Source: Brevibacillus gelatini
GTDB taxonomy: Bacteria > Bacillota > Bacilli > Brevibacillales > Brevibacillaceae
DNA length: 64,000 bases
Reading direction: 5' to 3'
Assembly: GCF_003710935.1 (NCBI RefSeq)
Contig: NZ_RHHS01000012.1
Coordinates: 120,588-184,587 of the forward strand
Positions within the stretch are counted from its first letter, which is position 1, and each line of letters begins with the position of its first letter. Positions 52,564-61,283 of this stretch are shown in pieces. A program made the translations under genes and the position numbers. Below the pieces are notes generated by a model that worked only from the letters and a program-made list of their open reading frames with translations, searched no databases and was not told where the DNA came from.

Positions 52564-53835
52564 GTGAGCACCACGTTTGCTGATTTACAAATTAGCGCGC
52601 CGCTTGTTGCGATTTTGCGCGAACGAAAAATGGAGACGCCGACCCCCGTGCAAGCGGAAGCAATTCCGTTGATTTTAGCCGGGCGGGATGCCCTGATCGA
52701 ATCCCCGACAGGGACAGGCAAAACCTATGCCTATTTGTTGCCGCTGCTGACGAAAATCGATCCGAATAAAAAAGACGTCCAGGCGCTCGTCCTGGCACCG
52801 ACGCATGAACTCGTCGTGCAAATTGCCAAAGAAGCCGAAAAGCTGTTGCCGGGCGCCGATCATGCAGTTGTTCCGATCATCGGCGGCGTCGATGTCAAAC
52901 GTCAGGTAGAGCGTTTGAAGAAAAAGCCTGTGCTCGTTGTCGCCACACCGGGCCGTCTCTTGGAGCTGATCGAGCAGCGAAAGCTGAAAGTACACGAAGT
53001 CAAAACCGTAGTCGTGGACGAAGCGGACAGAATGCTCGATGCGGGTTTTGGCAAGCCGGTCCAGGAGGTTATGAAAAAAACGTTGCGGGATACGCAGCGG
53101 CTCCTGTTTTCCGCGACGATTTCCGAACAGATTGTCGTGGCAGCCAAAGCGTTTACCAAGGATGCTGTGCTTGTACGGGCGCAAGCACCAGAAGGCGCGG
53201 CAGGCGTCGCCCATCTGTACCTCGTCTCTGAGCCGCGAAAAAAAGTCGACACGCTAAGACGCTTGCTAAGACTCGTCAACGTCCGTTCCTCGATTGTGTT
53301 TGTCAACCAGATCGAAAAAGTGGACGAGATTGTGGCCAAGCTGAACTACCATCATCTGTCCAGCCGACTGCTGCATCGCGATGCTTCCAAGGAAGAGCGG
53401 GCGCGGACGCTCCAGCAGTTTAGGGACGGCGTGTTCCCGGTCTTGATTACGACAGATGTGTCCGCACGCGGCATTGACATACCGGAAGTGGAGTGCATCG
53501 TGCATTACGACCCGGCACCAGATGCAGATACGTACATTCACCGCAGCGGACGCACGGGACGGATGGGACGCGCCGGACTTGTCTTTTCCATCATCAGTCC
53601 GCAAGAGCGGTTTATCATCCGCAAGTTCGCCAAACAGACAGGGCTTGCCATCGAAGAAAAAGTCATGTCATACGGCGCGCTGGAAGATCCGGGAGCGGTG
53701 CAAAAGCCAGGAGGCAAGCCATTCAAAAAAGGAAAACCACAAGACCGCAAAGCCGAAGCGGGCAAGACGGTTGCCGCCAAAAGCAGTTCCGCGAGAAAAC
53801 ACGTACATAAGAAGGGCGGCTTTGGAACAAAGTAG
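52564..53835 (+). CDS. DEAD-box RNA helicase
   Basis: A 423-residue DEAD-box helicase with Q motif PTPVQAEAIP, Walker A SPTGTGKT, motif Ib TPGRL, DEAD box VVDEADRM, SAT and HRSGRTGR. The C-terminal tail is short, basic and rich in Gly/Lys (GKPFKKGKP ... KKGGFGTK), suiting RNA contact. It remodels RNA in ribosome assembly or cold adaptation, by analogy. GTG 52564 follows GGAGGG at 6 bases. A small gene follows after 36 bases. Confidence 0.92.
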   Translation: MSTTFADLQISAPLVAILRERKMETPTPVQAEAIPLILAGRDALIESPTGTGKTYAYLLPLLTKIDPNKKDVQALVLAPTHELVVQIAKEAEKLLPGADHAVVPIIGGVDVKRQVERLKKKPVLVVATPGRLLELIEQRKLKVHEVKTVVVDEADRMLDAGFGKPVQEVMKKTLRDTQRLLFSATISEQIVVAAKAFTKDAVLVRAQAPEGAAGVAHLYLVSEPRKKVDTLRRLLRLVNVRSSIVFVNQIEKVDEIVAKLNYHHLSSRLLHRDASKEERARTLQQFRDGVFPVLITTDVSARGIDIPEVECIVHYDPAPDADTYIHRSGRTGRMGRAGLVFSIISPQERFIIRKFAKQTGLAIEEKVMSYGALEDPGAVQKPGGKPFKKGKPQDRKAEAGKTVAAKSSSARKHVHKKGGFGTK

Positions 53836-53871
53836 GACAAGAGGTACACATCTTGTCTGCAGGAGGTTCCC

Positions 53872-54027
53872 ATGCGCAAAGATCGCTTGTATGAAGAGGA
53901 TTTGCTGGTAAATGGCACGGTCGGCGGAGAGGTTTTGTCGAAGCAGGAGCGGCAGGTGCTTCGTCGCGAAGTAGGAAAATTGAAGGAAAAGATGGAAGCG
54001 GCCAAGCAGGAGCCGATTTCCGAGTAA
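53872..54027 (+). CDS. Small charged helical protein, 51 residues
   Basis: The ATG follows AGGAGG at 5 bases. The product (RKDRLYEEDLLVNG, then LSKQERQVLRREVGKLKEKMEAAK) is largely a single charged helix, unrecognised by family. It follows the helicase gene by 36 bases and ends just before a strong terminator, so it is probably cotranscribed with it. Confidence 0.65.
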   Translation: MRKDRLYEEDLLVNGTVGGEVLSKQERQVLRREVGKLKEKMEAAKQEPISE

Positions 54028-54039
54028 CCAAAACGAAAG

Positions 54040-54081
54040 AAAGAGCAGGACAGCCGCTTCAACCGCTGCCCTGCTCTTTTT
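54040..54081. terminator. Bidirectional terminator between the helicase unit and the permease gene
   Basis: AAGAGCAGG-CAGC pairs with GCTG-CCTGCTCTT, with A residues before and T residues after. Confidence 0.85.
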
Positions 54082-54083
54082 GC

Positions 54084-55571
54084 CTAGTGCTCGTCTCGCG
54101 TGAGATTGCACTCTTGCAACGGGATCACCTTTGTCTTTTTCACGAATTTATAGCCAAGCCAGAGCAAAAGGAACAAGGGCAAGCCGATGTAGGAGACGAG
54201 GATGCCGTTCCAGTCGATGGTTTCGCCGGCAAAGGCGGTGTAGTTTTGCCCGACGATAATCACCATACAGAGAATAAAGGCGAACACGGGGCCAAACGGA
54301 TACGCTTTTGCCCGATACGGCAGGTCGTTCAGATCGTGTCCTTGGGCGACATACGCCTTGCGGAAGCGGTAGTGGCAAATCGCAATGCCGACCCAGGCAA
54401 TGAACCCGGACATGCCACTGGCGTTCAGCAGCCACATGTACACGACGCCGTCACCAAACAGGGAGGCCAGAAAAGCCAGCATCCCCACTGCGGTTGTCGC
54501 GTACAGTGCGCGGGTAGGAATGCCTCTGGCGTTGGTTTTGCGCAAAAACCTGGGCGCCTTGCCTTCCATGGCCAAAATCCACAGCATCCGCGCCGAGGCG
54601 TACATGCCGGAGTTTCCACAGGACAAAACAGACGTGAGGATCACGGCATTCATGACAGAGGCGGCGAACGCCAGCCCCGCTCTTTCATAGACGAGCGTAA
54701 ATGGGCTTACCGCAATGTTTTCCAAATCACCGCTCATCAGGTTGGGATCGGTGTACGGAATCAGCAGGCCGATGACCGCGATGGACAAAATGTAAAACAG
54801 GAGAATGCGCCAAAAAACTTGCCGAATGGCTCGCGGCACGTTTACGCGCGGATTTTCGCTCTCGCCAGCCGCTACACCGACGAGTTCGGTCCCCTGAAAC
54901 GAAAAGCCGGCAACCATGAACACGCCGATCATCGCCATAAAGCCGCCGTGAAACGGGGCGTCGCCGACTGTGAAGTTTCGGAAGCCGACCGCCTCGCCGC
55001 CCATGATGCCGACAATCATCATCAGCCCGATTGCGATAAAGCAGATGATCGCAATCACTTTGATGAGCGCAAACCAGTATTCCCCTTCGCCGTACGCTTT
55101 GACGGAGAGGAAGTTCAGCACAAACAAAAGAGCGAGAAACAACGAGCTCCACAGCAAGGAGGAGCTTTCCGGCAGCCAGAACTTCATGATGAGTGCGGCA
55201 GCAGAAATCTCTACGGCAATGGTCACTGCCCAGTTGTACCAGTAGTTCCAGCCAAGCGCAAAGCCAAGCGCCGGATCGACAAAGCGGGAAGCGTACGAGC
55301 TGAACGAGCCGGAAACGGGCAGAAACGTCGCCATCTCGCCCAGGCTTGTCATCAAAAAGTAAATCATGACGCAGATCAGGCCGTAAGCCACCAGCGCACC
55401 GCCAGGACCTGCGGAGTGGATCGTAGAGCCGCTGGCGAGAAACAAGCCTGTACCAATCGAGCCGCCGATGGCAATCATCGACATGTGCCTGGCGCGCAGC
55501 CCTCTTTTCAACTCGTACTGCTCTTTGTCCGGCTCCTTGTTCACGCTGGTGTGTAGTGGAATATGACTCAA
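54084..55571 (-). CDS. Amino acid permease, LysP-like
   Basis: A 495-residue APC-family transporter with twelve membrane segments. GGSIGTGLFLASGS in helix 1, SGSFSSYASRFVDPALGFALGWNYWYNW and the GFSFQGTELVGVAAGESENP helix 6 region are those of the amino acid:H+ symporter group including lysine permease LysP. Lysine specificity is inferred, not shown. The start is TTG with GGGGG 8 bases upstream. It is a single-gene unit. Confidence 0.87.
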   Translation of the reverse strand: MSHIPLHTSVNKEPDKEQYELKRGLRARHMSMIAIGGSIGTGLFLASGSTIHSAGPGGALVAYGLICVMIYFLMTSLGEMATFLPVSGSFSSYASRFVDPALGFALGWNYWYNWAVTIAVEISAAALIMKFWLPESSSLLWSSLFLALLFVLNFLSVKAYGEGEYWFALIKVIAIICFIAIGLMMIVGIMGGEAVGFRNFTVGDAPFHGGFMAMIGVFMVAGFSFQGTELVGVAAGESENPRVNVPRAIRQVFWRILLFYILSIAVIGLLIPYTDPNLMSGDLENIAVSPFTLVYERAGLAFAASVMNAVILTSVLSCGNSGMYASARMLWILAMEGKAPRFLRKTNARGIPTRALYATTAVGMLAFLASLFGDGVVYMWLLNASGMSGFIAWVGIAICHYRFRKAYVAQGHDLNDLPYRAKAYPFGPVFAFILCMVIIVGQNYTAFAGETIDWNGILVSYIGLPLFLLLWLGYKFVKKTKVIPLQECNLTRDEH

Positions 55572-55748
55572 GATGATGCCCCCTTTTTCTCGCGAATGAA
55601 AATTTATAATATTCAGTTTACAAATTAGGATAGTTGATTTGCGGCAGAGAATCCATTCGACCGGGTGTCATAAAAAACGGAGCGATGATTATCCAACTTG
55701 TACAAAAAATCCCTTTTTTCATCGTGAAAGGGAAGCTGGCAAGCGCAT

Positions 55749-55790
55749 AAAAAAGCAGAGCAGCCATTATCGGGACGGTGCTCTGCTTTT
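55749..55790 (-). terminator. Protein kinase gene terminator
   Basis: AAAAGCAGAGCA/TGCTCTGCTTTT is followed on the minus strand by more T. Confidence 0.87.
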
Positions 55791-55797
55791 CACGATG

Positions 55798-56649
55798 TCA
55801 TGTTTGCTGGAGGCGACGATTCTTGTCACACTCGCAGCGGTGCAAATACAGATCAAGCTCCTGCAGCCATTCGTGCACGCTGTCATAAGGCTCGTCCATC
55901 TGGAGCAGCTTGCGAATCATGCGGCGAATTTCCGGTGACAAGGAAAGCTCTTCCTCCCAACTGCGTTCCGGCTCGTCTTCCTTGGGCGTATAGTCGGAAT
56001 AGAGCAGGAACAGGAAAAAGTGCCCAAGCGCATACAGATCGCTGGCAGGTGCCACTTCGCGCTTCAACTGCTTTTCCGATGGATAGGCGCAAAGCGAGTC
56101 GGTCGTGTATGTCGGCTTGTCTCCGATGAACCGCGCCAGTCCGAAATCAATCAAATACGGCAGACCGTCCTGCCAAATGACGTTTGGAATGCGCACGTCG
56201 CGGTGGATCAGCCCCTGGGCATGCAGATGGGCAACGAGCTGGCCGATCTTTCGCATGTAGCCGGCGCACTCGTACTCGTTGACTACGATGCCGCGTTCGA
56301 ACAGCAACTCCTCCAAAGTAGGCCCGGACAAATACGTCATCACGAGAAACGAGTCTTTGCGATGCGTAAAGGCGTCCAGGCAACGCGGAATTTGCGGATG
56401 GGACAAGGAGGACAGCACCTTGCGTTCGTATGCTTGCATGGCTGCGCCTTTTGCCGTATGGCGCAGGCTTGGCTTGACCTGCTTGAGCACTACTTGTGCT
56501 CCTGTAGGCGTGTGGGTGGCGAGATAGGCGATTCCGTAGCTGCCCATCCCGAGTATGTGCTGAATGTGATAAGCGCCAATCGTCGTGCCCGGGCGATAGG
56601 GCTTGTCAAGGAAGGTGTTCGTCCACCATTTTTTTACATGCGTCCACAT
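55798..56649 (-). CDS. Hanks-type Ser/Thr protein kinase, YbdM-like
   Basis: A soluble 283-residue kinase with glycine loop GMGSYG, ATP-binding Lys56 in VVLKQVK, catalytic loop HRDVRIPN near residue 150 and DFGLA. The catalytic loop has Arg where most kinases have Lys (HRDxK), while Asp and Asn are kept. There is no membrane segment or PASTA domain. The layout resembles B. subtilis YbdM. Targets are unknown. It has a long C-terminal charged tail with three cysteine/histidine residues (HRCECDK). Confidence 0.83.
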   Translation of the reverse strand: MWTHVKKWWTNTFLDKPYRPGTTIGAYHIQHILGMGSYGIAYLATHTPTGAQVVLKQVKPSLRHTAKGAAMQAYERKVLSSLSHPQIPRCLDAFTHRKDSFLVMTYLSGPTLEELLFERGIVVNEYECAGYMRKIGQLVAHLHAQGLIHRDVRIPNVIWQDGLPYLIDFGLARFIGDKPTYTTDSLCAYPSEKQLKREVAPASDLYALGHFFLFLLYSDYTPKEDEPERSWEEELSLSPEIRRMIRKLLQMDEPYDSVHEWLQELDLYLHRCECDKNRRLQQT

Positions 56650-56717
56650 AGCTGCTTTCTCCTCCTGTTGTCATCTTACCACGAATGGAAAAAGCCTGAC
56701 CTTTTTTCATGCAGGTT

Positions 56718-56726
56718 TGCTATAAT
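56718..56726 (+). promoter_or_regulatory. Extended -10 promoter of the DUF3900-DUF1444 unit
   Basis: TGCTATAAT lies 33 bases before the ATG at 56760. The -35 region is weak. Confidence 0.6.
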
Positions 56727-56759
56727 CAGGGTCGGTACATGTAGACAGGAGCGACGAGT

Positions 56760-57878
56760 ATGAATTTTATCATTGACTGGTTATCCTTTTATTTGATTGA
56801 ACAGCCTGAGGAAGAGGACGGTATCAAGCAGGTGCGCATGACGCGCTACTTGAGCCATGATGAATATCAGCGCAGTGAGCTTCGCGACTTTTTGGACGGG
56901 GAGTTCGCCCGCATTGCCAAGCGCAAGGTCGAAATGAACCCGAAGACGGAAGGGACGCCGACAAAGCTCGGCCAATTCGTGGTGGAGCCCGGACATCCGC
57001 TCGACTCCAATCCGAACTACGCGCTGCTGAACCGCTTGCTCGCAGCTGAGACGCCTGGCGAGAGCAAGGAGCCGTGCCAGGAGTTGGTGCAGTCGTACTT
57101 GCGAACCTCACAGGTGCGGGGCGGCGTGCTGATTGTCGTGCGCACGCGCCTGGAACTGCTTGATGAACGCTACGTGTTCATTTTGAAATGCGATTTTGAA
57201 CAGAAAACGGCAGTCATTACGGATGAAAAAAGCCTGATTTCCAATGTGCGAATGGCGATCAACGCGAAAAACATGAAGTCGCTGATGTATCCGTACATGA
57301 TCGAATCCGGGATGAACGATCCGTATCACGTGAAAATTCACCAGTTTTCCCATGCGCGCTACTTCGAGGAATTTTTGCGCTTTATTGAATATCCGCAAAC
57401 GGTGACGCAACTCGTCTCCGATGAGGTCATTTCCTTGGCGCGACAGCATATCGAGTACATGTATCCCGAGGAATCCGAGGAAAGGGTGCGGGAGGAAGAA
57501 GCAATCGAGCTGATCGCGGCAAGCCCGAAGCGGGAGCTGGCGGAGAAGTGGGAGCACGAGACCGTCATGGAAGCGATGCAGATCATTACAGACCGCCAGC
57601 CGGAGGTCGAACTGAAATTCAAGCTCGATCACATGCAAATTCGCACGCTGCTCGCCGATTACGGCTCGAATTTGCACATTGCCAAGGTGAACGGACGGTA
57701 TTTGGTCGTCTTGGAAGGAGAGCAGCTCCAGTTTGAGCGGGGCGTGTCTCCGGTGGAGTTTGCGAAGCCAAAATCATTGGCCGAGGTCGTCAAGGAGATT
57801 GAGCAGCGCAGCAGCCACTACACCCAGCCAATGGTCAGCGTGCCAGGCGCAGCCGACGATACACCGCCTTGGGACTAA
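56760..57878 (+). CDS. DUF3900 family protein
   Basis: A 372-residue soluble protein. The DUF3900 assignment rests on the start MNFIIDWLSFYLIEQP, the FILKCDFEQKTAVITD and MKSLMYPYMIE segments and the C-terminal HIAKVNGRYLVVLEGEQL. The middle recalls the nucleoid-associated NdpA fold, but this is tentative and no function is known. The tail is polar and ends DDTPPWD. The DUF1444 gene follows 20 bases later with a strong ribosome site. Confidence 0.75.
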   Translation: MNFIIDWLSFYLIEQPEEEDGIKQVRMTRYLSHDEYQRSELRDFLDGEFARIAKRKVEMNPKTEGTPTKLGQFVVEPGHPLDSNPNYALLNRLLAAETPGESKEPCQELVQSYLRTSQVRGGVLIVVRTRLELLDERYVFILKCDFEQKTAVITDEKSLISNVRMAINAKNMKSLMYPYMIESGMNDPYHVKIHQFSHARYFEEFLRFIEYPQTVTQLVSDEVISLARQHIEYMYPEESEERVREEEAIELIAASPKRELAEKWEHETVMEAMQIITDRQPEVELKFKLDHMQIRTLLADYGSNLHIAKVNGRYLVVLEGEQLQFERGVSPVEFAKPKSLAEVVKEIEQRSSHYTQPMVSVPGAADDTPPWD

Positions 57879-57898
57879 ACGAAAAGGAGGACAAGCCC

Positions 57899-58489
57899 AT
57901 GCCGGAAAAAGGACTGACGCTGCTCGGACAGGAACAAAACGTATACCCTGTCTTGCGCCATGCTTCCATCGCAGAAAAATTTCCCGGTCGCTTCGTCGTC
58001 AGGGACCATACAGCCGATACGCGGGTGCTGTACGCACTGGACCGTGGGGAAGGCTATGTGTTGATTGAAACAGGCATGCTCGCGCAGGCAGGCTGGACAG
58101 CCGAACAGCTCCACCAGTACGCGATGGAAAATTTGCAAAAGCTGCCGTACACAGTAAAAACGCAGGAAGTGGCGGGCAACCGGATTCATTTTATCAGCCC
58201 GCCGGACGGCTATGCGGCGAGCCGGATTCTTCTCGACTCGCTGCTTCGCCAGTTTGATCGGGAAAAACGGGGCGACTCGCTCGGCGTGGCCATTCCGCAC
58301 CAGGATGTGCTGATTGTGGCGGACATGACAGGGGAAGTCGGCGCCAACCTGCTCGCCCGCCTGACCTACGATTTTGCCTCCAAAGGTCAGGTGCCGATTG
58401 CTGTCCTGCCGTTTTTTTGGGAGGATGGAGAGCTGACGCCGTTTCTTGTCGTCTCACATGACGGAAACAACAAGCCCAAACATAAATAA
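57899..58489 (+). CDS. DUF1444 family protein, YtpQ-like
   Basis: A 196-residue soluble protein similar to the C-terminal part of B. subtilis YtpQ: YVLIETGMLAQAGWT, the VAIPHQDVLIVADM motif and the VLPFFWEDGELTPFLV ending. Family length is usually about 260, so this is a short member. Its function is unknown. ATG 57899 follows AAAGGAGGA. It is cotranscribed with the DUF3900 gene and ends at a terminator. Confidence 0.75.
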   Translation: MPEKGLTLLGQEQNVYPVLRHASIAEKFPGRFVVRDHTADTRVLYALDRGEGYVLIETGMLAQAGWTAEQLHQYAMENLQKLPYTVKTQEVAGNRIHFISPPDGYAASRILLDSLLRQFDREKRGDSLGVAIPHQDVLIVADMTGEVGANLLARLTYDFASKGQVPIAVLPFFWEDGELTPFLVVSHDGNNKPKHK

Positions 58490-58520
58490 AAGCGCGGGAG
58501 TTACTCTCGCGCCTTTTTTA
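58490..58520. terminator. Terminator after the DUF1444 gene
   Basis: GCGCGGGAG pairs with CTCGCGC (one bulge) and six T follow, with A residues on the left. Confidence 0.75.
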
Positions 58521-58551
58521 CGCTACCGCAATCTTCGTGTGCCGCTTTGAA

Positions 58552-59490
58552 CTACTCGCCAAGCATTAGCTCCACAAACCGCCCCGCCTCGTGAATCAGC
58601 CAATAAGGCTGCCGCGATCCGTATATGTACAAATCTGTCGCAGCATGAAGCATATTGCGCACACGCCGCTCATCCCCCATCATGCGCGCGCACACGCCCA
58701 TGACCATCCACGGATACGTGTCGCCAGTCTCAAACGCATCGAAGCGAGGAAAGGCTTTCGTAATCCGCTCATAGAGCAGGGAGGCGACTGCAGGCAGGCA
58801 CAGGTTGTACACAATGGGAAACGCCTGGGAAGTCACATCCGGGTACCATTTTCGCCAGCGCGGATGCGAGCGGTCGTACATTGCGTACGAGCGGCGCAGG
58901 CGGCTATACATTCTGGAAATTCCGGCCTTGCAGGCGGCGGCGCGCACAGAAGCCTCCTGAGCCAGCATCGCATTGCCGAGCACGGTAAACAAGTCGTGCG
59001 CATCATCCAGTCCTTTGGCGACCTCACAATTGTCCATCAAATACTTGACGCGAAACGAATGTTTGGCCCAGGTCAGGCCGTCTGCTTGCTGCAGCCGGGC
59101 AATCCCTTGCAGCAAGTACGCGAGCACGTCCTGATTGGCTGCGAGCCAGGAGCAATCGCTTGTGCTGCGGGTCCACTCCGCGACGAGTGAGAAAAAAGTC
59201 GCGTGGTAGCTGTCCTCGCTGTCGGCTGTTCCTGTGTCTAGCTCCTTCCCGTCAACCAGACGAAAATCGTTGATGTAGCCGTCCGTATTCAAGTGCTCTA
59301 CATACCAATCCATATAGGCGCGGACAGCCTCCCATTCCCGCAGCCGCACAAGCGAGATCAAGGCAAGATTCGTAAAATACGGATTGATTTGATCCCGGTC
59401 AGACCCCAAGCGGAAAGCACCGCTGGGAAGCTGACAGGACAGAAGATACTCCCGTTGCCCGGTCAGCAGGTCGCTACGGGCGTCAAACAT
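58552..59490 (-). CDS. Conserved hypothetical protein, alpha/alpha-toroid-like
   Basis: A 312-residue protein with repeated helical hairpins: an SGAFRLGSD opening, YFTNLALISLVR, DSEDSYHATFFSLVAEW and GDTYPWMVMGVCARMM. The spacing of Asp/Tyr/Trp motifs resembles six-hairpin glycosidases, but the usual acidic pair was not identified with confidence. No signal peptide. It begins 19 bases after the DUF2515 gene and is cotranscribed with it. Confidence 0.6.
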   Translation of the reverse strand: MFDARSDLLTGQREYLLSCQLPSGAFRLGSDRDQINPYFTNLALISLVRLREWEAVRAYMDWYVEHLNTDGYINDFRLVDGKELDTGTADSEDSYHATFFSLVAEWTRSTSDCSWLAANQDVLAYLLQGIARLQQADGLTWAKHSFRVKYLMDNCEVAKGLDDAHDLFTVLGNAMLAQEASVRAAACKAGISRMYSRLRRSYAMYDRSHPRWRKWYPDVTSQAFPIVYNLCLPAVASLLYERITKAFPRFDAFETGDTYPWMVMGVCARMMGDERRVRNMLHAATDLYIYGSRQPYWLIHEAGRFVELMLGE

Positions 59491-59509
59491 AGAGGGCTGC
59501 CCTCCATTC

Positions 59510-60565
59510 TCAGGTGATCGCTGTCACCAACTTTACGCCGTATTCCATCCAGTGCAAAGCCCGCACGTACGACTCGGTATCAATCGCGGGCAGATCGGCT
59601 GGCTTTTCTACTTCCTGGTGCCATTTGTCGTCCCGAAACCAGTCTGTGCCATCGGCAGGGGCGTGCTCGACGTCCGCCCAGGCAGCCTGCAAGGAAGGAC
59701 TGTACAGTTTTGGCTTTCCGGCAATCAACTGGTCGCCGTCCAGGCGCAGTTCGTATCCCTTGCCCGCCTGATCGGAGTGGCGGTGCGGGGTGAACAGATG
59801 CGGCCAATAGTCTGCGCGCGAGCCGGTATGCGGAATACGCGTGCAAAACGTGCGTATTTTTGCCAGACGGTCGCAATCGGAGAACAAAAGCTGGTACAAC
59901 GTCTTGCCGATTGCGATGCGCTGGACTGGATCGGGAAAATGATGGACGTTCACTCCGGTGATGCTCAGTCTTTTGTCCGTTGGGTGCTTCTTGTACGGGA
60001 ACACAATTTGATTGAGCGAAAAAAATGATTGGGCAAGAAACGCGTACGTGGAAAAAATGCGATTCATCGTAAACGGTTTATGTACAACTCGCTGCTCGAT
60101 GTACTGCTGTTCGTTGACGATCAGGGCGCGAGTGATCCGTGAGCTGTCGCCTGACGCGAGGAACTCCTGCCAGTACGACTGCATGAACACAGAGACGCCA
60201 AGTGGTGCAAGCAGCGCAGTCAAATCCTTGCCACGCCGTTTCATCTCCGCATACAGGAGCAACTGCGGATAGGCATCGTGAAAAATCAACCAGTTGCTTC
60301 GCTCCAGCATCCAGAAAAACGGCTCGATTTCCGCTTCGTCCAGGATGGCGGGCAGCCATTCGCCCTTCAAATCCGTCATATTCCAGCCGCCGTTGCGCGA
60401 GACGAGGTGGGCGAGCAGTGCCCAGTGAACCTCCTCGTGTTGGCGGTAAAAGTCGAGATACGCCTGGGTGCGGGTGACATTGTTGCGATTGGCGATGGCA
60501 GTTTGCCGCCTGATCTGTGCGACGAGCCCTTGTTTGTCGAGAGAGGCAGACGTAGTGATAGTCAT
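59510..60565 (-). CDS. DUF2515 family protein, YppC-like
   Basis: A 351-residue protein with the DUF2515 traits NNVTRTQAYLDFYRQHEEVHWALLAHLVSRNGGWNMTDLKG and a later LIFHDAYPQLLLYAEMK, as in B. subtilis YppC (each piece is quoted in part). The role is unknown. The HEEVHW and HLVSRNGGWN segments hold conserved His residues that could bind metal. It shares an operon with the downstream hypothetical gene, 19 bases apart. Confidence 0.72.
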   Translation of the reverse strand: MTITTSASLDKQGLVAQIRRQTAIANRNNVTRTQAYLDFYRQHEEVHWALLAHLVSRNGGWNMTDLKGEWLPAILDEAEIEPFFWMLERSNWLIFHDAYPQLLLYAEMKRRGKDLTALLAPLGVSVFMQSYWQEFLASGDSSRITRALIVNEQQYIEQRVVHKPFTMNRIFSTYAFLAQSFFSLNQIVFPYKKHPTDKRLSITGVNVHHFPDPVQRIAIGKTLYQLLFSDCDRLAKIRTFCTRIPHTGSRADYWPHLFTPHRHSDQAGKGYELRLDGDQLIAGKPKLYSPSLQAAWADVEHAPADGTDWFRDDKWHQEVEKPADLPAIDTESYVRALHWMEYGVKLVTAIT

Positions 60566-60651
60566 GAATCGGACAGCTCCTTGCCGTTTTGCCGTTGCAA
60601 TTGGCCAGCGAGGGGAAAGGAAGAAAGGGGTTCCAACTGTTTTCGAGGGTG

Positions 60652-60685
60652 AAAAAAGCAGGTCATCAACAGCGACCCGCTTTTT
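60652..60685 (-). terminator. Terminator of the 46-residue protein gene
   Basis: AAAAAGCGGGTC pairs with GACCTGCTTTTTT on the minus strand, 3 bases after the small gene stop. Confidence 0.85.
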
Positions 60686-60688
60686 GGT

Positions 60689-60829
60689 TCAACCTATCAT
60701 TTCCAGGACAAGAAGCCGCATCAGCAATTTTTCCTTGGCTTCTTCCCACGATTTGGCGAAAATGACCACATGTTCGGATTGAAACTGGGTTTCCGCGACA
60801 AATATGCCGTCTTGTTCGTAAATGTTCAT
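60689..60829 (-). CDS. Small hypothetical protein, 46 residues
   Basis: ATG 60829 follows AAAGGA at about 9 bases. The product (MNIYEQDGIFVAETQFQSEH, then FAKSWEEAKEKLLMRLLVL) has a strand-then-helix pattern like small DUF proteins, but no family is recognised. A strong terminator lies directly after the stop, supporting a real transcript. It is divergent from the IscA-like gene. Confidence 0.6.
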   Translation of the reverse strand: MNIYEQDGIFVAETQFQSEHVVIFAKSWEEAKEKLLMRLLVLEMIG

Positions 60830-60931
60830 AGAAGATCGTCCTTTCCACTGCTTTCAAGCATTATATGCTATCATGAGAGAGTTGATGCATCCAAAAGTGG
60901 TGGAAAAAGCAAGCAGGAAGGTGGAAATTCG

Positions 60932-61240
60932 GTGAGGATCAAACTGACGAAGGAAGCCGTAGACCAGTTGCAAAAAGCAACTCGACCCGTACGGATCAGC
61001 GGCGAACTGGTGGGCGGTTGCGGAATGACGGTCGAATACGCGCTCTGGCTCGATGAGGCGACACCACAGGATCAAACGATACAGGTCGAAGGGTTGACGC
61101 TGTTGCTCGACCCGGAGACGATCGCGTACATCGGCTCGGAGACGCTGACGATTGACTACCGTCCGCAGCAAGGCTTTCGCCTGGTCACTCCCGAGCAAAT
61201 TGTAGCTTACGGCCTGTCGCTCAAAGAGCGTTGGGGCTAA
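60932..61240 (+). CDS. HesB/IscA-like protein with a single cysteine
   Basis: A 102-residue protein of A-type carrier fold. VRISGELVGGCGMTVEYALWLDE holds the first cluster cysteine position, but the C-terminal CGC motif is missing and the protein ends in SLKERWG. It resembles the Bacillus YqkB group. An Fe-S role would need another ligand source, so function is uncertain. The start is GTG with GGAAGGTGG upstream. It converges on the DUF1811 gene at a strong terminator. Confidence 0.72.
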   Translation: MRIKLTKEAVDQLQKATRPVRISGELVGGCGMTVEYALWLDEATPQDQTIQVEGLTLLLDPETIAYIGSETLTIDYRPQQGFRLVTPEQIVAYGLSLKERWG

Positions 61241-61242
61241 TA

Positions 61243-61281
61243 AAAAAGAGATCAGCATGATTGACGCGCTGATCTCTTTTT
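61243..61281. terminator. Bidirectional terminator between the IscA-like and DUF1811 genes
   Basis: A perfect 15-bp stem AAAAAAGAGATCAGC/GCTGATCTCTTTTTT ends converging transcription. Confidence 0.93.
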
Positions 61282-61283
61282 TA

